From Candidatus Hecatellales archaeon B24 (GTDB taxonomy: Archaea; Thermoproteota; Bathyarchaeia; Hecatellales; Hecatellaceae), in contig LUCC01000010.1 of NCBI GenBank assembly GCA_001593855.1, positions 1-25,189 on the forward strand: DNA of 25,189 bases, in the 5' to 3' direction. Each line of letters begins with the position of its first letter. The first letter of the stretch is position 1. Position numbers and translations under genes: made by a program. Shown one piece after another: positions 22,000 to 25,189 of this stretch. The notes under the pieces are model-generated. The model was not told the origin of the DNA. It ran no database searches and saw nothing but the letters and a program-made list of their open reading frames with translations.

Positions 22000-23163
22000 A
22001 TGGTATTTGAGCTTTCAAGGAAGGTAGGCGTAATTAAGGTTTCCGGAATTAGAAAGCTCTTCGAACTCGCCTCCAAAATGGAAGACGTAATTAACCTTGG
22101 GCTGGGCGAGCCGGACTTTAACACTCCGGAACATATTAAAGCTGCCGCTAAAAGAGCGTTGGACGAGAACTTCACCCACTACACGCCTAACGTCGGCATA
22201 CCGGAGCTAAGAGAAGCCATAGCGGAAAAACTCAAGCGTGAAAACAGGATTGACGTTAACCCTGAAAGAGAGGTGATGGTGACAAACGGGGCGACGCAGG
22301 CTTTAACCCTGTCCATCCTCGCCATATTAAACGAGGGAGACGAAGTTCTCATTCCAAGCCCCACCTTCGTATCCTACAGTGCCGCCGTAATTTTCGCGGG
22401 GGGAGTGCCCGTTGAAGTTGAAACAAGGGAGGAAGAAGAGTTCAGGGTTAACGTCGACGAGCTTGAAAAACATGTAAGCAAGAAAACCAAAGCCCTTATC
22501 ATTAGCACACCTAACAATCCTACGGGTTCAATTTTAACCCGTGGAAACCTTGAAGAGCTCGCAGACTTCGCCGTGAAGCATGATTTAATCGTGATCTCCG
22601 ATGAGGTTTACGAGAAAATCGTCTACGAGGAGCCGCACTGCAGTATTGCATCCCTAAACGGGATGAAGGAGAGAACCGTAACGGTGAACGCCTTCTCTAA
22701 GACCTACGCCATGACAGGCTGGCGTCTTGGCTATTTGGCGGCACCTGAACAGATAGTAGGGGAAATAGTTAAACTTCAGATGTACACCGCGGTATGTGCA
22801 ACCTCCTTCGCTCAGAGGGCTGCCGTTGAAGCCTTGAGAGGCCCTCAAAGCTTCGTGGAGGAAATGCGGAGGGAGTACGCTAGGAGGAGAGAGCTGGTTT
22901 ACAGTAGGATTAACGGTATGCCCAAGATTTCAGCCGTAAAGCCTAGGGGAGCCTTCTATATCTTCCCTAACATTAAGGCTACAGGGATGACTTCGGAGGA
23001 GTTCTCCAGCTACCTTATCCAGGAGGCTAGGGTTGCCACGGTTCCCGGAAGAGCCTTCGGCCGGTACGGGGAAGGATACATCCGAATTTCTTATGCAGCC
23101 TCCTATGAGAAGCTTGAGGAAGCCATGGACAGGATTTCAGAGGCCTTAAACAGGCTTCCCTGA
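22000..23163 (+). CDS. Aspartate/aromatic aminotransferase-family protein (PLP, fold type I)
   Basis: A 387-residue class I/II aminotransferase. PLP Schiff-base Lys234 is in NAFSKTYAMTGWRLGY, with Asn173 (PNNPTG), Asp201 and Tyr204 (ISDEVYEK), and Arg242 for the phosphate. A C-terminal Arg in YIRISYA binds the substrate carboxylate. The N-terminus SRKVGVIKVSGIRKLFELAS and INLGLGEPDFNTPEHI are typical of archaeal Aro/Asp aminotransferases. The ATG follows GGAGG in the leader. The oxidoreductase genes begin 15 bases downstream on the same strand, so the pair likely links an amino acid to its 2-oxoacid and then to the acyl-CoA, fitting amino-acid fermentation or the reverse. Substrate is not certain from sequence. 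Confidence 0.92.
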   Translation: MVFELSRKVGVIKVSGIRKLFELASKMEDVINLGLGEPDFNTPEHIKAAAKRALDENFTHYTPNVGIPELREAIAEKLKRENRIDVNPEREVMVTNGATQALTLSILAILNEGDEVLIPSPTFVSYSAAVIFAGGVPVEVETREEEEFRVNVDELEKHVSKKTKALIISTPNNPTGSILTRGNLEELADFAVKHDLIVISDEVYEKIVYEEPHCSIASLNGMKERTVTVNAFSKTYAMTGWRLGYLAAPEQIVGEIVKLQMYTAVCATSFAQRAAVEALRGPQSFVEEMRREYARRRELVYSRINGMPKISAVKPRGAFYIFPNIKATGMTSEEFSSYLIQEARVATVPGRAFGRYGEGYIRISYAASYEKLEEAMDRISEALNRLP

Positions 23164-23178
23164 GAAGGCTGCAGGAAA

Positions 23179-23730
23179 ATGGTTGAAGTTAGAATTCATT
23201 GTAGGGGAGGTCAGGGTGGAGTTACAGCAGCCCGAATAATAGGGCTGGCAGCCGTTAGAGAGGGAAAACACGCCTTGGCTTTCCCCTCCTTCACCGTTGA
23301 GAGGAGAGGAGCTCCCGTCATGGCCTTCCTAAGGGTAAGCGAAAACGAGATTCTCGACCGGTCTTTCATCTATAATCCAGATTACGTGCTGATTTTCGAC
23401 CCGGGACTTGTAACCCATCCCTCCGTGAAGGTAGGGGTTAAAGAGTCCACCTTCTTCCTGGTTAACGCTAAATCCCCGGAGGAAGCTGAAGCTGTGGGGG
23501 CTAAACGTTTGGTCGTGGTGGACGCTTTAAGCATAGCCTTAGAGGTTTTAGGGGTTCCCATCGTGAACACGGCTATGTGCGGAGCCTTCGCAGCCGCCAG
23601 CCGCCTCGTAGGCATGGAAGCCCTTACGAAGGCGATAAGGGAGTTTTTACCTGCAAAGGTTGCCGATAGAAATGTTGAGGCAGCCTTGAAAGCCTACCGG
23701 GAGGTGGAAGCCCATGGGGAAAATGGGTGA
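23179..23730 (+). CDS. Pyruvate/2-oxoisovalerate:ferredoxin oxidoreductase, gamma subunit
   Basis: A 183-residue gamma subunit of the four-part 2-oxoacid:ferredoxin oxidoreductase, which oxidises a 2-oxoacid to acyl-CoA and CO2 with reduced ferredoxin, or runs in reverse. The N-terminus VEVRIHCRGGQGGVTAARII (2-21) is the family signature and VERRGAPVMAFLRVS (40-54) follows. The strand NPDYVLIFDPGL and the end with LVGMEALTKAIREF are normal. Length matches the family (about 180-185). The next gene (delta) starts 16 bases before its stop. POR and VOR subunits are too alike to separate here; the aminotransferase upstream mildly favours an amino-acid-derived 2-oxoacid. Confidence 0.9.
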   Translation: MVEVRIHCRGGQGGVTAARIIGLAAVREGKHALAFPSFTVERRGAPVMAFLRVSENEILDRSFIYNPDYVLIFDPGLVTHPSVKVGVKESTFFLVNAKSPEEAEAVGAKRLVVVDALSIALEVLGVPIVNTAMCGAFAAASRLVGMEALTKAIREFLPAKVADRNVEAALKAYREVEAHGENG

Positions 23731-24010
23731 CAAACTCAAGCTTAAATACGAGTCTTACAGGGAGCTTCCCATAACCCCTCTGATTAAGGCTGGAATTTCT
23801 AAGCTGGTTGAAACTCCATGGCATCTTCACGGTAAGCCTCAGGTAGACCAGGCTAAATGTATAGGGTGCAGGCTCTGCTGGCTTTACTGTCCGGAGGGTG
23901 TGATAACCGTTAGAAACGGGGAGGTTGAAGTGGACTACGCCCGATGTAAGGGCTGCGGCATCTGCGCCAACGAATGCCCCGTGGAAGCCATAACCATGGT
24001 TTTAAGGTGA
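23714..24010 (+). CDS. Pyruvate/2-oxoisovalerate:ferredoxin oxidoreductase, delta subunit
   Basis: A 98-residue ferredoxin-like delta subunit. It has two CxxCxxCxxxC clusters, Cys49-52-55-59 (CIGCRLCWLYCPEG) and Cys78-81-84-88 (CKGCGICANECPVE), so it should carry two [4Fe-4S] centres that pass electrons from the catalytic subunit to ferredoxin. It overlaps the gamma gene by 17 bases, and the alpha subunit starts six bases after its stop, which indicates translational coupling. The start is the ATG in GCCCATGGGG; ATG at 23723 is a possible alternative. Confidence 0.92.
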   Translation: MGKMGDKLKLKYESYRELPITPLIKAGISKLVETPWHLHGKPQVDQAKCIGCRLCWLYCPEGVITVRNGEVEVDYARCKGCGICANECPVEAITMVLR

Positions 24011-24015
24011 AAAAC

Positions 24016-25189
24016 ATGCTGGTGAGCAGGTTTATAGATGGAAACGCTTCAGCAGCCTACGGGGTTAAACTTTGCCGTCCAGACGTTGTATGTGCCTACC
24101 CTATAACGCCTCAGACCCCTATCGTGGAGTATATCGCCGATTTTATAGCTAGAGGCGAAATGGCTTCTAAATACATAACCATTGAGGGGGAGCATAGTGC
24201 CATGATGGCTACGGTGGCCGCTGCTTCAACCGGCGTTAGAACCTTCACAGCCACCTCCTCGCAGGGTTTAGCCTACATGCAGGAAGGCCTCTTCTACGCT
24301 GCTGGAAGCAGGCTGCCCATCGTCATGGCCGTGGTTAACAGGAGCATGGGCCCTCCATGGACTATTCTAGCAGGCCACGATGACGCTATAGCGCAGAGGG
24401 ATACAGGATGGATGCAGCTTTACTGTGGAAGCGGCCAGGAAATCCTTGACACCATGATTCAAGCCTACAGGGTTGCCGAGGACGAACGGGTGCTGGTTCC
24501 TGTTATGGTATGCTTTGAAGGCTTCGTAACCTCTCACTGCTACGAGAAGGTTATCATACCGGACCAGGAGGAAGTTGACAGCTTCCTTCCACCATACAAG
24601 CCCCCCTACAAACTGGATGTGGAGGACCCTCTGATTCTTACAACCTTCGCTCCCCCCGTCCACTGGATGGGATACAAGAAGAAGCATGACGAAGCCATGG
24701 AAGCTGCTAAGAAGGTTATAGTCGAAGCCGAAGCCGAATACGCTGAAAGGTTCGGCAGGTCCCATGGAGGCCTATTCCAAGCCTACCGGTGCGAAGACGC
24801 GGAAGCAGTGGTTTTAACGGTGGGCTCCCTCGCCAGCACAGCGAAGGCCGTGGTTAACAAGCTTAGAGAGTCAGGCTTCCGCTTGGGCTTGCTTAAGCTT
24901 AAATCTTTCAGGCCCTTCCCAGGCGAAGAGCTTAAACAGCTGCTTGAAAACGTGAAGGCTGTGGGAGTTCTTGAGAGAAACTATTCTGTGGGAGGCCGCG
25001 GAGGCGCGGTTTTCCTTGAACTACGCTCAGCCTTCTACAACATGGCAGACGGCCCCCGCATCCTAAACTTCATAGCGGGGATGGGAGGCAGAGATGTGAC
25101 CCCCCTAGAAATCGAAGCTGTCGCCAAGAAAACGCTTAAGGCAGCCCAAGAGGGAAAGAGCGAGAGAGAAGTAGAATGGCTGCTGGGGG
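24016..25189 (+). CDS. Pyruvate/2-oxoisovalerate:ferredoxin oxidoreductase, alpha subunit (3' end outside window)
   Basis: An open frame of 391 codons running off the window, so it has no visible stop. It is the alpha subunit, which binds the 2-oxoacid and forms the active site with the TPP-binding beta subunit expected next downstream. Landmarks are DGNASAAYGVKLCRPDVVCA (8-27), AYPITPQTPIVEYIADF (27-43), the ITIEGEHSAMMATVAAASTG stretch (55-74) and GHDDAIAQRDTGWMQLYCGS (115-134). FLPPYKPPYKLD and the C-terminal VGVLERNYSVGGRGGAVFLE are also conserved. The family is about 390-400 residues, so nearly all is present. Confidence 0.92.
   Translation, partial: MLVSRFIDGNASAAYGVKLCRPDVVCAYPITPQTPIVEYIADFIARGEMASKYITIEGEHSAMMATVAAASTGVRTFTATSSQGLAYMQEGLFYAAGSRLPIVMAVVNRSMGPPWTILAGHDDAIAQRDTGWMQLYCGSGQEILDTMIQAYRVAEDERVLVPVMVCFEGFVTSHCYEKVIIPDQEEVDSFLPPYKPPYKLDVEDPLILTTFAPPVHWMGYKKKHDEAMEAAKKVIVEAEAEYAERFGRSHGGLFQAYRCEDAEAVVLTVGSLASTAKAVVNKLRESGFRLGLLKLKSFRPFPGEELKQLLENVKAVGVLERNYSVGGRGGAVFLELRSAFYNMADGPRILNFIAGMGGRDVTPLEIEAVAKKTLKAAQEGKSEREVEWLLG

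Overview
This is an archaeal chromosome segment. The evidence is the set of archaeal or eukaryote-type genes: ribosomal proteins eS1 (S3Ae), eL15 and uS15 in its archaeal form, an archaeal RecJ-like DHH nuclease, the KEOPS subunit Pcc1, a primase small-subunit-like protein, a DUF4443 protein, the rare 'methanogen-type' seryl-tRNA synthetase, four-part 2-oxoacid:ferredoxin oxidoreductase genes, TATA-like boxes upstream of genes, tRNA genes with encoded CCA, and a tRNA intron at the canonical archaeal position. DUF4443 next to a KaiC-like ATPase suggests a TACK-type lineage (Bathyarchaeia or similar), but the sequence alone does not settle this. Most of the window is tightly packed housekeeping DNA with short gaps and 4-base start/stop overlaps.

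Layout. 1-708 is the 3' end of a phosphoenolpyruvate synthase. 752-3122 is a packed operon of a DUF4443 winged-helix protein, a KaiC/RadA-like ATPase and a divergent primase (PriS-like) protein. 3173-4970 is gatC-gatA, followed by an MFS transporter (5027-6262). An unknown helical protein on the minus strand (6269-6682) diverges from gatB-rdgB (6800-8817). On the minus strand follow a 53-residue small ORF, an AlkA-type DNA glycosylase and a MoaD/ThiS-type sulfur carrier (8814-10259). On the plus strand is uS15 - RecJ-like - Pcc1 - type-2 SerRS (10383-14116); the SerRS is split by a one-base frameshift near 13828. A minus-strand run then reads, in transcription order, eS1, sugar-phosphate nucleotidylyltransferase, Obg/YchF-type GTPase, SerA and eL15 (18857 down to 14129). 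Next come a second MFS transporter with no visible normal start codon, tRNA-Arg(CCT), an isochorismatase/nicotinamidase-like hydrolase, and tRNA-Leu(TAA) with a 31-nt intron. An AT-richer stretch (21318-21999) holds a decayed RelBE-like toxin-antitoxin pair and two perfect inverted repeats. The window ends with an aminotransferase and the gamma, delta and (partial) alpha genes of a pyruvate/2-oxoisovalerate:ferredoxin oxidoreductase.

Functional themes. Translation dominates: GatCAB for indirect Asn/Gln-tRNA formation, SerRS, three ribosomal proteins, KEOPS, a translation-linked GTPase and two tRNAs. Central carbon and amino-acid metabolism is represented by PEP synthase, SerA, the aminotransferase and the ferredoxin-linked oxidoreductase. 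Genome maintenance is represented by the primase-like protein, RecJ-like nuclease, AlkA and RdgB.

Points most worth checking are the SerRS frameshift, the primase-like/KaiC-like/DUF4443 operon, the decayed toxin-antitoxin island beside tRNA-Leu, the start-less MFS gene beside tRNA-Arg, the unannotated 53-residue ORF, and a strong over-representation of the words AAGCCT/AGGCTT and AAGCTT. I saw no CRISPR array, rRNA gene, insertion sequence or phage gene.
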